A stretch of 32,424 nt of DNA from Mailhella sp. (lineage in GTDB: Bacteria > Desulfobacterota > Desulfovibrionia > Desulfovibrionales > Desulfovibrionaceae): positions 1 through 32,424 of the forward strand of contig JARHYD010000038.1 in the NCBI GenBank assembly GCA_029258655.1, written 5' to 3'. The notes under the pieces are model-generated. The model did not search any database. It saw only the letters and a list, made by a program, of their open reading frames with translations, and was not told the DNA's origin. This document shows positions 7,941-16,182 of this stretch, one piece after another. The position numbers and the translations under genes were made by a program. Each line of letters starts with the position of its first letter. Within the stretch, counting starts at the first letter, position 1.

Positions 7941-9197
7941 ATGCTAGAACAAGAAATACAAAAAATAGGATTACAAGCAAAAACTGCAAGCAGAATAATT
8001 GGGGCAGCAAAACCCCAACAAAAAAATGCTGTACTTATAAGTCTTGCTAAAATTTTACAAGAAAATATTTCTCTTATTCTTGAAAAGAATGCCCTTGATT
8101 TGCAAAAAGCAAAAGAACAAAACTTATCTTTACCTAAAATAGATAGACTAACATTAAATGAAAAACTTATTCATGCTATGTCAAATGCGTGTCTTTTTAT
8201 TGCAAACCTAGCAGACCCTATTGGAGCAATGACAAAACAATGGCAAAGACCTAATGGTTTATTGGTTGGTAAAATGCGTGTTCCGCTTGGTGTTATTGCC
8301 ATGATATATGAGTCACGCCCTAATGTAACCATTGATGCAGCTATTTTATGTTTAAAAGCTGGTAATGCTGTTATTTTGCGTGGAGGTTCAGAAGCATATC
8401 ATTCTAATATGATATTAACATCATGTATTCAACAAGCATTACATGAAAATAATTTACCAGAAAACTGCGTACAAAGTGTGCAAAATACCAATAGAGAAAG
8501 CATTTATGAGCTTTGCAAACTTCATCAATATATAGATGTTATGATACCTCGTGGGGGAGAAAAAATGGTGCAAAGCATTGCTGCCCATGCAACTATGCCT
8601 GTTTTAAAGCATGATAAAGGAGTGCCTCATGCTTTTATTGATGAAAGTGCTGATTTAGAAAAAGCTGTCAATATTATAGATAATGCAAAAACGCAAAGAA
8701 CAGGAGTATGCAATGCTTTAGAGGGATTACTTGTTCATAAAAATATTGCTGATAAATTTTTACCTCTTTTAGAAAAGAAACTACTTTCTAAGCAAGTGGA
8801 AATTTTTGCTTGCCCTAAAAGTAGCCCTTACTTGCCTAATCTTGCCAAACCACTACTTGACGAACATAAAGGTACAGAATTTGGTGCGTTAAAAATGGTC
8901 TGTCTTGTTGTTGATGATTTAGACGAAGCTCTTAATTATATACATCAATTCGGATCAAATCATACAGAAATTATTTGTACCAATAATTATAGCAATGCAC
9001 AAAGATTTTTACGCGAAGCAGATGCTGCAATGGTGGCAGTAAATGCCTCTTCACGCTTTAATGATGGTTCTGAATTAGGACTTGGAGCAGAAATAGGTAT
9101 TAGCACATCAAAACTTCATGCATACGGGCCTATGGGAGTAGAAGAATTAACCACAACAAAATTTGTTGTTTATGGTGAAGGACAAATCCGTGACTAA
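7941..9197 (+). CDS. proA: Gamma-glutamyl phosphate reductase
   Basis: Cytoplasmic NADPH-dependent enzyme that reduces gamma-glutamyl phosphate to glutamate semialdehyde, the second step of proline synthesis. The 418 residues match the family length. Visible motifs are the cofactor region (GVIAMIYESRPNVTIDAA), LILRGG-like AVILRGGSEA, the stretch IPRGGEKMVQ, the catalytic cysteine near residue 257 in RTGVCNALEGLL, and the C-terminal GPMGVEELTTTKFV. AAAGG precedes the start. The gene overlaps nadD by eight bases. The usual partner proB (glutamate 5-kinase) is not in the window. Confidence 0.96.
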   Translation: MLEQEIQKIGLQAKTASRIIGAAKPQQKNAVLISLAKILQENISLILEKNALDLQKAKEQNLSLPKIDRLTLNEKLIHAMSNACLFIANLADPIGAMTKQWQRPNGLLVGKMRVPLGVIAMIYESRPNVTIDAAILCLKAGNAVILRGGSEAYHSNMILTSCIQQALHENNLPENCVQSVQNTNRESIYELCKLHQYIDVMIPRGGEKMVQSIAAHATMPVLKHDKGVPHAFIDESADLEKAVNIIDNAKTQRTGVCNALEGLLVHKNIADKFLPLLEKKLLSKQVEIFACPKSSPYLPNLAKPLLDEHKGTEFGALKMVCLVVDDLDEALNYIHQFGSNHTEIICTNNYSNAQRFLREADAAMVAVNASSRFNDGSELGLGAEIGISTSKLHAYGPMGVEELTTTKFVVYGEGQIRD

Positions 9198-9879
9198 ACA
9201 TATTGGAATTATGGGGGGAGCGTTTAATCCTTTTCATCATGGACATTTACGCCATGCTATTGAAATAAAAGAAGAACTTAATCTTGATGGTATAGATTTA
9301 GTTCCTTCATATAATCACCCTCATAAAGATAAAGAAGGACTACTTCCTTATACTATTCGGATACAATGCATACAAAAAAGTGTAGAACATATTGATTTTA
9401 TAAGAATAAATCGAATAGAAGAACACATTATGGGAAAATCCTATACTGATGTTATGCTAAACCAATGGAAAAAAGAAAATCCAGATTATTATCCTTATTT
9501 TCTCATGGGAATAGAAGATTTTGCCGTTTTACCTACATGGCATTGTGGTACAGAGCTACCCCTTCTTGCCCCACTTATCATTGTTTCAAGGCATGGAAAA
9601 ACAGCAGAAGATTTCTTACAAATTGCTCAAACCTATTGGGATAATTGTACTATTCAACTAGAAAATAAAAATCTTCCCCTTATTTTACAAAAAAAAGCTA
9701 CAATTTATGTCCACAATAAACTATATTGCCAATTCATTCAAATCCCTAATTTAGAAATAACTGCAACCCATATTCGAGAACTTTGGATAAAACAAAAAAA
9801 TTTACAGGGCTTATTAAATCCACTTGTTATTCAATTTCTCAATAAAGAATATAAATTAATTCAAGAGCATTGGCAATAA
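9190..9879 (+). CDS. nadD: Nicotinate-nucleotide adenylyltransferase
   Basis: Joins nicotinate mononucleotide and ATP to give deamido-NAD in NAD synthesis. The N-terminus has the nucleotidyltransferase signature GGAFNPFHHGHLRHA, followed by PSYNHPHK (family PxxxPPHK), the MGIEDFAVLPTWH segment (family GxDxxxxxxxW) and ATHIREL in place of the usual SSTxIR. The reading frame is open further upstream to a TTG at 9163, but GAAGGA at 9177-9182 lies seven bases before a GTG at 9190, which is the more likely start and gives 229 residues. The start lies inside the end of proA, so translation is likely coupled. The common downstream partner rsfS is absent. Confidence 0.92.
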   Translation: MTKHIGIMGGAFNPFHHGHLRHAIEIKEELNLDGIDLVPSYNHPHKDKEGLLPYTIRIQCIQKSVEHIDFIRINRIEEHIMGKSYTDVMLNQWKKENPDYYPYFLMGIEDFAVLPTWHCGTELPLLAPLIIVSRHGKTAEDFLQIAQTYWDNCTIQLENKNLPLILQKKATIYVHNKLYCQFIQIPNLEITATHIRELWIKQKNLQGLLNPLVIQFLNKEYKLIQEHWQ

Positions 9880-9993
9880 ATTATTTATAATAAAGGTTTT
9901 TTACTTTACAAACAAAAATTTCTAACGTATTCTAACAAGAGCAGATTTATTCTGCACTTTGTAGTTTAATTATTTCCTCTTTTTTGGTGAGTA

Positions 9994-10767
9994 ATGAAAA
10001 TTTATAAAAACCTTTGCATATATTTTGCAACTATCTGCATAATATCCGCTATTATTACCCTAAGCTTTACGTTTTCACGCTTTGATTTTCTACACATTGC
10101 TTTTTTAAGTGCACCTGTTTCTGTATTTTCTGTGAGTGTAGTTGGTTTTGTAGCAAGTTTTGTTATGTATAAAAGTACACAAACAACTCTTATAGCTTTA
10201 CTAAAGCGTCGTGCTGGTCGTTGTTATGGTGAACTCTTACATCATAAAATGCGTCTTATTGATGTTATTGACGGAAAAAGAAGTTTTGTTGATTTTGAAA
10301 AATATCTTTATCCTCGTGATGCTTTTATTAAAATCAAAAAACTTTTATATGATGAATATTTTGCTCTATTCTCTTATGATCCTTTCATTAAAACAAATAA
10401 ATCTTATAAAGCTGTAACAGATTTTACAAAACTTCATCAAGATTTATTAAATTATATTCGCTCTCAACATATTGATAATATTGAATATAACAACTTCAAA
10501 ATTCTTTATCAAAAAGTATATAAACAACCTATTGTTTCCGATACACCAGAAGAAAACTTCAACCACCCAGAACTTATTGAAGCTATGGAAAATTATCGTT
10601 CTGCTCTTGATTATGCTTTATTAAATGCAGATACTCTTATGAGTTTTATTGATAATCATCTTTACGCCCTTGATGAATATTTTGGAACAGGCGAACCTTG
10701 GTCTGCAATCAAAGAACGTTTTGACCAAGAATTTCAACACTGGGTACAAAATCCTGATGAAGCTTAA
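9994..10767 (+). CDS. Unknown membrane-anchored protein
   Basis: 257 residues, not recognised. Two hydrophobic segments lie near the N-terminus (about 7-27 and 33-58), followed by a basic stretch (LLKRRAGR) that suggests the long C-terminal part is cytoplasmic. That part is rich in aromatic and charged residues (repeated Tyr, Phe, Lys, Asp) and predicted to be mostly helical by eye. No catalytic motif is visible. GGTGAG just before the ATG acts as a ribosome-binding site, and a strong terminator follows, so it may form its own transcript or end the proA-nadD unit (114 bp upstream). Base composition matches its neighbours. Confidence 0.7.
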   Translation: MKIYKNLCIYFATICIISAIITLSFTFSRFDFLHIAFLSAPVSVFSVSVVGFVASFVMYKSTQTTLIALLKRRAGRCYGELLHHKMRLIDVIDGKRSFVDFEKYLYPRDAFIKIKKLLYDEYFALFSYDPFIKTNKSYKAVTDFTKLHQDLLNYIRSQHIDNIEYNNFKILYQKVYKQPIVSDTPEENFNHPELIEAMENYRSALDYALLNADTLMSFIDNHLYALDEYFGTGEPWSAIKERFDQEFQHWVQNPDEA

Positions 10768-10771
10768 CAAT

Positions 10772-10798
10772 AAGGGGATATCAAAATCCCCTTTTTTT
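10772..10798 (+). terminator. Terminator of the unknown membrane-protein gene
   Basis: Stem AAGGGGAT/ATCCCCTT with a six-base loop and a T run, starting four bases after the stop codon. Confidence 0.88.
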
Positions 10799-10945
10799 AT
10801 AGCACAGTATAAATTAGCTACATTACAACTTTACATATACAATTCAATTAATCCTAACACAATATCTTGATACAAAAATAATAACAAAAAACCTTTTTCT
10901 ATTTTCATAAAACAAATAAAAAACTAGCCCAAAGAACGAAAAAAT

Positions 10946-11653
10946 ATGAAACAAGATCTTGAATTACTACAAAAAAATTACGGATATATTTTTAATAATA
11001 TTGAATTATTACAAACAGCCCTCACACACAGTTCTTACATTAATGAAAGTGATAAAAAAGAACATAATGAACGCTTAGAATTTTTAGGTGATGCTGTACT
11101 AGAAATCCACATTTCCGAAATGCTTTATCATCGTTTTCCTCATTCACGTGAGGGAGCATTAACGCATATGCGTTCAAGCATAGTTAATGAAAAAAGCCTT
11201 GCTGAAAAAGCCAAACAATTAGGTATACCTCATAATATTCTTTTAGGTACAGGTGAAGAACAGCAAGGAGGAAGAAATCGCCCTGCTCTCATAGCAGATG
11301 CCTTTGAAGCCATACTCGGAGCAATATACCTTGATGGTGGATTTTCCCACACACAAAAAGTTATCCAACACCTTTTTCAAAATAATATCCCAAAAGAAGA
11401 AAAAACTATTCAACAAAAAAGTTATAAAACCCAATTACAAGAATTAACACAAGCCTATTTTAAATACACACCCGAATATGAACACATAGGAAGTTCTGGA
11501 CCAGAGCACGCTAAAAAATTTACAGTACGCTACACTTCCCCACAAGGCTTTGTTCTTACAGCCGAAGGCTCAAGTATCAAAAAAGCTGAACATGAAGTCG
11601 CAAAACTCGCATTATTAGCTTACCAAAAAATACTTAATAAAAACAATGCATAA
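10946..11653 (+). CDS. rnc: Ribonuclease III
   Basis: Double-strand-specific endoribonuclease that processes rRNA precursors and structured mRNAs. At 235 residues it has the typical bacterial length: a catalytic domain with the signature NERLEFLGDAVLE (acidic residues E45 and D49) and a second pair in ALIADAFEAILGAIYLDGG (D118, E121), followed by a C-terminal dsRNA-binding domain from about residue 155 (YKTQLQELTQAY) to the final KKAEHEVAKLALLAY. Divergent or downstream partners such as era are not adjacent. Its 3' side runs into a dense repeat block with long inverted repeats, which could form RNA substrates for this type of enzyme; that link is speculative. Confidence 0.96.
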   Translation: MKQDLELLQKNYGYIFNNIELLQTALTHSSYINESDKKEHNERLEFLGDAVLEIHISEMLYHRFPHSREGALTHMRSSIVNEKSLAEKAKQLGIPHNILLGTGEEQQGGRNRPALIADAFEAILGAIYLDGGFSHTQKVIQHLFQNNIPKEEKTIQQKSYKTQLQELTQAYFKYTPEYEHIGSSGPEHAKKFTVRYTSPQGFVLTAEGSSIKKAEHEVAKLALLAYQKILNKNNA

Positions 11654-11680
11654 TTTTTAATTACAGCATTTATTTTTTTT

Positions 11681-11786
11681 AGGGGGAAAACTTTTGAAAA
11701 AGTTTCTCCCCCTAACCCCCTTACAAAACTTTTTATATACTTCTCATATATTGAGGGGGATTGGGGGAAATCATTTCCCCCAAAAG
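11681..11786 (+). repeat. Compound hairpin repeat unit 1
   Basis: Starts with a long hairpin (AGGGGGAAAACTTTT paired with the AAGTTTCTCCCCCT side), continues CCCCCTTACAAAACTTTTTA and ends with TTGAGGGGGATT plus the family A palindrome (11763-11781). Its left part matches the modules beyond the U32, GT8 and radical SAM genes. Its right part matches family A, so it bridges the two families. Confidence 0.8.
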
Positions 11787-11842
11787 AAAAAATACAATAA
11801 AATTATTTTAAAAACACACCCTATAATCTTCATTACTTTTTT

Positions 11843-11947
11843 AGGGGGAAAACTTTTAAAAAAATTCTCCCCCTAGCCCCCTTACAAAACTTTTTATATA
11901 TTTCTCATATATTGAGGGGGATTGGGGGAAATCATTTCCCCCAAAAA
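11843..11947 (+). repeat. Compound hairpin repeat unit 2
   Basis: Second copy of the unit at 11681-11786, with about five differences and a single-base deletion in roughly 105 bases, offset by 161-162 bp. It includes the palindrome at 11924-11942. The near-identity of two copies only about 60 bp apart suggests recent duplication or gene conversion. Confidence 0.8.
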
Positions 11948-11949
11948 AC

Positions 11950-11984
11950 AAAAAAAGTCCATTCATTTTTTGATGAATGGACTT
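11950..11984 (-). terminator. Terminator of the flagellin transcript
   Basis: A 12-bp perfect stem (AAGTCCATTCAT/ATGAATGGACTT) with a six-base loop. On the minus strand it is followed by a T run, so it points away from flagellin. It lies about 215 bases beyond the flagellin stop codon, implying a long 3' untranslated region. Confidence 0.75.
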
Positions 11985-12082
11985 CAAAGTTTATACAGTT
12001 CTATGCTCATCCTTAACACCCCCTTTTTTTTAGAAAAAGCATAAAAGGCAAATAAGGATACATAATCAATAGGTTTTTACAC

Positions 12083-12123
12083 CAGTACCTCTGTATTTTG
12101 TAGAGATAGCATAAGAGGTACTG
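12083..12123 (-). other. Hairpin in the flagellin 3' untranslated region
   Basis: Arms CAGTACCTCT (12083-12092) and AGAGGTACTG (12114-12123) form a perfect 10-bp stem with a 21-base loop, about 75 bases after the flagellin stop. No T run follows on either strand, so it is not a standard terminator. It could stabilise the mRNA or bind a regulator. Confidence 0.5.
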
Positions 12124-12197
12124 ATGTATACCTTTATACCTAGGTCGATGAACTAAACTTAGGAACGAGCCTAACTTAGTAAAATTTTCCCTAAATA

Positions 12198-13097
12198 CTA
12201 ACCTATTAATTGCATAGCCATTTGTGGCAATTGGTTTGCTTGACCTAACATAGAAACAGCAGAGTTACTTAAAACTTGGTTTCTTACGAATTCGGTCATT
12301 TCTGTTGCTACGTTAGCATCAGAAATACGAGATTCTGCTGCTTGTACGTTTTCTGCTTGAATTGAAATGTTACTAATAGTTGCTTCTAAACGGTTTTGCA
12401 ATGCACCAAGGTGAGCACGAATATTATCTTTTGAAACAATAGCACTGTTTACAGCTTCAATTGAATTTTGAGCCATTGCTTGTGTAGAAATAGTGAAACC
12501 ACCGTTATTTTTAGCTCCTGGTAATCCTGCATTGTTACCAAGACCAAGAGCTGAAGCAGTTGTGCAACCGATTGTGATGTAGTAATAGTCTTCTGCTGAA
12601 TCGTTGCCTGTACCAAAGTGAACTTTGAGAGCACCAACAGATTTCATTTTTGTACCATCGTGAGTACCACTTAATGTACCGTCTAACAATTTAATATTGT
12701 TAAAGTCAGTAGCATTAGCAATACGGGTAATTTCTGATGCCATTTGTTGGTATTCTGAATCAATAATCATACGTTGAACTGAGTCATAAGTACCGGTAGC
12801 TGCTTGTTCTGCAAGTTCTTTCATACGAATGAGCTTTTCGTCAACAGTTTGAAGAGCTCCATCAGCAGTTTGAATCATAGAGATTGCGTCGTTGGCGTTA
12901 CGTACCCCTTGATGTAAAGTTGATACGTCGGAACGCATAAGCTCACGAATTGCAAGGCCTGCTGCGTCATCAGCTGCTGTGCCTACACGTAAGCCTGAAG
13001 ATAATTTACGAGTTGAGTTTGCCAATCTTCCATAGTGAGTGTTTAAGTTTCTCGCTACGTTCATTGCCATTAAGTTGTGATTAACAACTAGAGTCAT
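12198..13097 (-). CDS. fliC: Flagellin
   Basis: Structural subunit of the flagellar filament, exported by the flagellar type III system. The 299 residues show both conserved ends that form the D0/D1 helices: the N-terminal VNHNLMAMNVARNLN, KLSSGLRVGTAADDAAGLAI and ISMIQTADGALQ, and the C-terminal AESRISDANVATEMTEFVRN with a final QANQLPQMAMQLIG. The central variable region is short. The ATG is preceded by GGAGG. A sigma-54 promoter lies 39 bases upstream of the start codon, and codon use is richer in G+C than in neighbours, as expected for a highly expressed gene. The gene stands alone here; other flagellar genes are outside the window. The symbol is by family; several flagellin paralogues may exist. 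Confidence 0.96.
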   Translation of the reverse strand: MTLVVNHNLMAMNVARNLNTHYGRLANSTRKLSSGLRVGTAADDAAGLAIRELMRSDVSTLHQGVRNANDAISMIQTADGALQTVDEKLIRMKELAEQAATGTYDSVQRMIIDSEYQQMASEITRIANATDFNNIKLLDGTLSGTHDGTKMKSVGALKVHFGTGNDSAEDYYYITIGCTTASALGLGNNAGLPGAKNNGGFTISTQAMAQNSIEAVNSAIVSKDNIRAHLGALQNRLEATISNISIQAENVQAAESRISDANVATEMTEFVRNQVLSNSAVSMLGQANQLPQMAMQLIG

Positions 13098-13136
13098 AAT
13101 TCACCCCTCCTAAGGTTTAGGTATGCCTTACTATTA

Positions 13137-13152
13137 GCAACGAATGTGCCAA
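13137..13152 (-). promoter_or_regulatory. Sigma-54 (-24/-12) promoter of flagellin
   Basis: The minus strand reads TTGGCAC, five bases, TTGC, then TA, an almost ideal match to the RpoN consensus TGGCAC-N5-TTGC. Transcription would start about 28 bases before the flagellin ATG. An enhancer-binding activator site further upstream could not be identified. Confidence 0.85.
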
Positions 13153-13365
13153 GATATTTTTATAATAAAAAATCAATATGTTATAAAAATTTATCTTCTT
13201 ACTATGCAAAATTTTCCCTCTTAAATCCTCTGTAAAAAGTTCTTTTTTTCCTTAAAAAACTTTTTCTTATTAAAACATTAATCTTTTTAACGAAAAATTT
13301 TCCTCATATTTTAACCTCTTAATAACATAGACATTTTTTACTTTACAGTTTAGAAAAGGATTATT

Positions 13366-13377
13366 ATGTTATTTTAA
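13366..13377 (+). other. Possible three-codon leader ORF ahead of the U32 gene
   Basis: ATG-TTA-TTT-TAA, preceded at proper distance by AAAAGGA (13354-13360). It is the best ribosome-binding site in the 5' region of the U32 gene, yet it leads to a stop after three codons, 36 bases before the chosen U32 start. It could be a translational regulator or chance. The rest of 13153-13413 is AT-rich and shows nothing else. Confidence 0.3.
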
Positions 13378-13413
13378 CCTTAATTAATGAATACAGTTAA
13401 CAACGAGGCAATC

Positions 13414-15921
13414 GTGAATAAAAGCATACATAAAAAAAATACACATCAAGAAAATACAAAAAACAAACAAAATTCCAAAAAAAATAATACTGAAAAAAAA
13501 TCAGCAACTTCAAATGCAAAAAAAAATACTTCTAAAAAAAATTTAATTATTTTTAAAGATGAAAAAAATTCCTTTAAAAATTCATTGCCAAAAACAACAA
13601 AAAAAATAATAAAAAATCAAGAAGATACACGCCCTATTGAAAATTTTGGCATTTCCAATATTGAAGTAGAAGAAATGCAATACGATGCAAAGCTTGAACC
13701 ACTTTATTCTCAACAAAAAAATACAGAAAGCAAAAGTAGATTTAGTATACCAAGCTTACAACCAGTTGCAGGCTTTAAACCAGAAATTCTTGCACCAGCT
13801 GGTGATACAGCATCTTTTTTAGCAGGACTTGCAGCAGGCTGTGACGCAACATACGTAGGTTTAAAACATTTTTCTGCAAGAGCAGGGGCAGATAACTTTA
13901 GCATGACAGAACTTTCCCGCATGGTAAATCTTGCAGGGGAATATGGAAAAAAAATCAATGTAGCTTTCAACTCCCTTGTAAAACCAAACGATATTGCAGC
14001 AGCAGGCAGACTTTTTAAACGTCTTGCTCGCGATGCTAAGCCTAATGCAATCATTATTCAAGATCCAGGTCTTATTGAAATAGCAAGACAAGCTGGTTTT
14101 GAAGGTGAAATACATCTTTCCACCCTTGCTAATATTACCCACCCAAAAGCCCTTGAAAATGCCTATAATTTAGGTGCAAATCGTGTTATTTTACCTCGTG
14201 AAATCAATATTGATGAAGTACGACTTGTTGCCGAACATTGCCCAAAAGATTTAAGTCTTGAACTTTTTATTCATGGTGCGTTATGCTTTTGTGTTTCTGG
14301 TCGCTGTTATTGGTCTAGTTATATGGGAGGAAAAAGTGGGTTGCGTGGTCGCTGTGTGCAACCTTGTCGCCGTGTGTACAAACAAAAATCCCGTGAAGGC
14401 AGATATTTCTCAAGTCAAGATTTTTCTTTAGATGTTCTTGTTAAATCTCTTCTTTCCATTCCACAAGTAAACTGTTGGAAAATTGAAGGAAGAAAAAAAG
14501 GCCCTCACTATGTTTACCACACTGTGCTTGCTTATAAACTTTTACGTGATGAAGGAAATGCTGCTAAAAAAGAAGCTGAAAAACTCCTCGAAATGGCTCT
14601 AGGCAGACAAAGCACTCATGGTATTTTCCTCCCTCAAAATGAACAATCCATTACTGCTCCAGAAGATAATACAGGTTCTGGGCTTTTAGTTGGAAAAATT
14701 CAATTTGATGTTATTGAAGAAAAACAAAATAAAGGGAAAAAACTACAACCAAAAGATAAAAAACAACAAAGCAGACAAAATCTTTCCCTCCCTTATTTTA
14801 AACCACGTATCCCACTCATTGCAAAAGATATGCTCCGAATTGGCTATGAAGATGATCCATGGTATTCAACTGTTATGGTAAACCGTTCTATTCCAAAAAC
14901 TGGAACATATACATTAAAACAAGAACGCCATAAAACACCAAAAGCAGGTACACCTGTATTTCTTATTGATCGCCGTGAACCGGGTCTTATTGCTGAGCTT
15001 AGCACATGGGAAAAAAAATTAGCTAACACAAAAGCTACACAAAGTACCGAAGTTAATTTTATTCCCCATTTACCCAAACCATGTGGAAACAAAAAAGAAC
15101 TCAATATTCGTGTACGTGTTTCCCTTCCACAAGGAAAAGAAACCAAAGCTGCAAAATCTTCCTTAACAGGACTTTGGCTAAGCCCTACCACTGTAAGAGC
15201 TGTTTCGCGAACGCTAGCTCCTCGCATTTCTTGGTGGCTTCCACCTGTAATTTGGCCTAATGAAGAGCATACTTGGCAAAGAACCATCACCGAAGCCATA
15301 CGAAATGGAGCTATGCACTTTGTATGCAATGAACCTTGGCAAATAGCATTTTTCCAAAACTACCCTGCCTTTGAAGGACGTTTCAATAATTTTGGTGAAG
15401 AAATTATGCAAGAAAAAGGCAAACCCAATAGCCCAAGCCATAAAATAAAAGTCCCTCGTGGTGGAAAAAATAACCAAGAAAAAATCTTATTTCACCTCAC
15501 AGCAGGACCATTTTGCAATATCGCCAATGCTGCAACCATAGCTCTATTAAAACGCATGGGCTATGATTCTGCTATTGTTAGTCCAGAACTTTCTCGCGAT
15601 GATTTTCTTTTATTGCCTCGACAATCAAGCCTTCCTCTTGGTTTTGTTTTAGAAGGTTTTTGGCCTATGGGCTTATCACGGCATGATACCATGTATCTAA
15701 AAACCAATATGCCCTTTGAAAGCCCTAAAGGTGAACAATTCTGGACAAGAAAATATGGGCAAAATCTCTGGATTTATCCAGCTTGGCCAATGGATCTAAC
15801 AAATCATAAAGCCGAATTAGAACAAGCAGGTTACAGCTTTTTTGTTAAATTGGAAGAAAACTGCCCAAGTGAACAAGAAAGAAAATCAAGTGAATTTAAC
15901 TGGAATAATATTTTATTATAG
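13414..15921 (+). CDS. U32-family Fe-S protein (RlhA/TrhP-like, peptidase U32 / DUF3656)
   Basis: Family members called peptidase U32 are now known to include prephenate-dependent RNA hydroxylation factors: RlhA for 23S rRNA and TrhP for tRNA. The domain starts near residue 115 (PEILAPAGDTASFLAGLAAG). It contains the signature LELFIHGALC and four cysteines spaced C-x6-C-x15-C-x3-C (about residues 290-320) that fit the family's iron-sulphur site. Beyond the U32 core is an RlhA-like region (GLLVGKIQFDV) and a long C-terminal part, total 835 residues, longer than E. coli RlhA. The first roughly 70 residues are Lys/Asn-rich low complexity. An ATG at 13387 is also open, but GAGG five bases before the GTG at 13414 decides the start. 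Which RNA, if any, it modifies is not known. Confidence 0.85.
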   Translation: MNKSIHKKNTHQENTKNKQNSKKNNTEKKSATSNAKKNTSKKNLIIFKDEKNSFKNSLPKTTKKIIKNQEDTRPIENFGISNIEVEEMQYDAKLEPLYSQQKNTESKSRFSIPSLQPVAGFKPEILAPAGDTASFLAGLAAGCDATYVGLKHFSARAGADNFSMTELSRMVNLAGEYGKKINVAFNSLVKPNDIAAAGRLFKRLARDAKPNAIIIQDPGLIEIARQAGFEGEIHLSTLANITHPKALENAYNLGANRVILPREINIDEVRLVAEHCPKDLSLELFIHGALCFCVSGRCYWSSYMGGKSGLRGRCVQPCRRVYKQKSREGRYFSSQDFSLDVLVKSLLSIPQVNCWKIEGRKKGPHYVYHTVLAYKLLRDEGNAAKKEAEKLLEMALGRQSTHGIFLPQNEQSITAPEDNTGSGLLVGKIQFDVIEEKQNKGKKLQPKDKKQQSRQNLSLPYFKPRIPLIAKDMLRIGYEDDPWYSTVMVNRSIPKTGTYTLKQERHKTPKAGTPVFLIDRREPGLIAELSTWEKKLANTKATQSTEVNFIPHLPKPCGNKKELNIRVRVSLPQGKETKAAKSSLTGLWLSPTTVRAVSRTLAPRISWWLPPVIWPNEEHTWQRTITEAIRNGAMHFVCNEPWQIAFFQNYPAFEGRFNNFGEEIMQEKGKPNSPSHKIKVPRGGKNNQEKILFHLTAGPFCNIANAATIALLKRMGYDSAIVSPELSRDDFLLLPRQSSLPLGFVLEGFWPMGLSRHDTMYLKTNMPFESPKGEQFWTRKYGQNLWIYPAWPMDLTNHKAELEQAGYSFFVKLEENCPSEQERKSSEFNWNNILL

Positions 15922-15935
15922 AAAGTTATTTTTTT

Positions 15936-15996
15936 AGGGGGAGGACTTTTTATAAAAAGTTCTCCCCCTAAAACCCCCTCTCAAAAATTTTTAATC
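15936..15996 (+). repeat. 3'-end hairpin module (family B), U32 copy
   Basis: Hairpin AGGGGGAGGACTTTT/AAAAGTTCTCCCCCT (15936-15970; 15 pairs with one G-T wobble), then an ACCCCCTCTCAAAAATTTTT segment and AATCC. It begins 15 bases after the U32 stop and leads directly into the terminator at 15997. Confidence 0.7.
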
Positions 15997-16033
15997 CAAC
16001 AATCCTTTTGTATACAAAAGGATTGTTGTTTTT
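15997..16033 (+). terminator. Terminator of the U32 gene (32-bp perfect palindrome)
   Basis: CAACAATCCTTTTG and its complement around GTATAC form a perfect palindrome (15997-16028), followed by five Ts. It is the tail of a family B module. Confidence 0.85.
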
Positions 16034-16145
16034 AATCATCTATAATAAAAAGTAAAATTTTTATTCGCATATCCAATAGTTATCACATATTAATTTACAA
16101 TTAACAAAATATAACAAAGCATAATAATTTTTAAAATTAATGTAC

Positions 16146-16182
16146 AAAAACAAACTATCTTTTACACGCAAAAGATAGTTTG
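16146..16182 (-). terminator. Terminator of the GT8 gene
   Basis: Stem CAAACTATCTTTT/AAAAGATAGTTTG (13 bp, six-base loop), followed on the minus strand by five Ts. The inner TTTT/AAAA pairs match those of the other family B terminators, while the outer pairs differ on both arms. Confidence 0.85.

Larger units (their letters stand above)
11654..12197. other. Repeat block and flagellin 3' region
   Basis: No gene is supported in these 544 bases. The left half holds two near-identical repeat units (11681-11786 and 11843-11947). A terminator facing the flagellin gene follows (11950-11984). Bases 11985-12197 appear to be the long 3' untranslated region of the flagellin transcript, with a hairpin at 12083-12123. 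Confidence 0.6.

Noticed and set aside
11694-11876. 60-codon plus-strand reading frame after rnc
   Set aside because: It lies entirely in the two repeat units; its peptide phrases recur as translations of other repeat copies. No ribosome-binding site.
11681-11947. CRISPR array
   Set aside because: Only two units, each over 100 bp, with hairpin structure and no set of regular spacers or cas genes.
11681-11947. G-quadruplex from repeated G5 runs
   Set aside because: Each G run has a nearby C-run partner, so hairpins explain the pattern better, and no four G runs occur close together on one strand.
14844-15329. 161-codon minus-strand frame inside the U32 gene
   Set aside because: Antisense shadow of a well-supported gene; no ribosome-binding site or recognisable domain.
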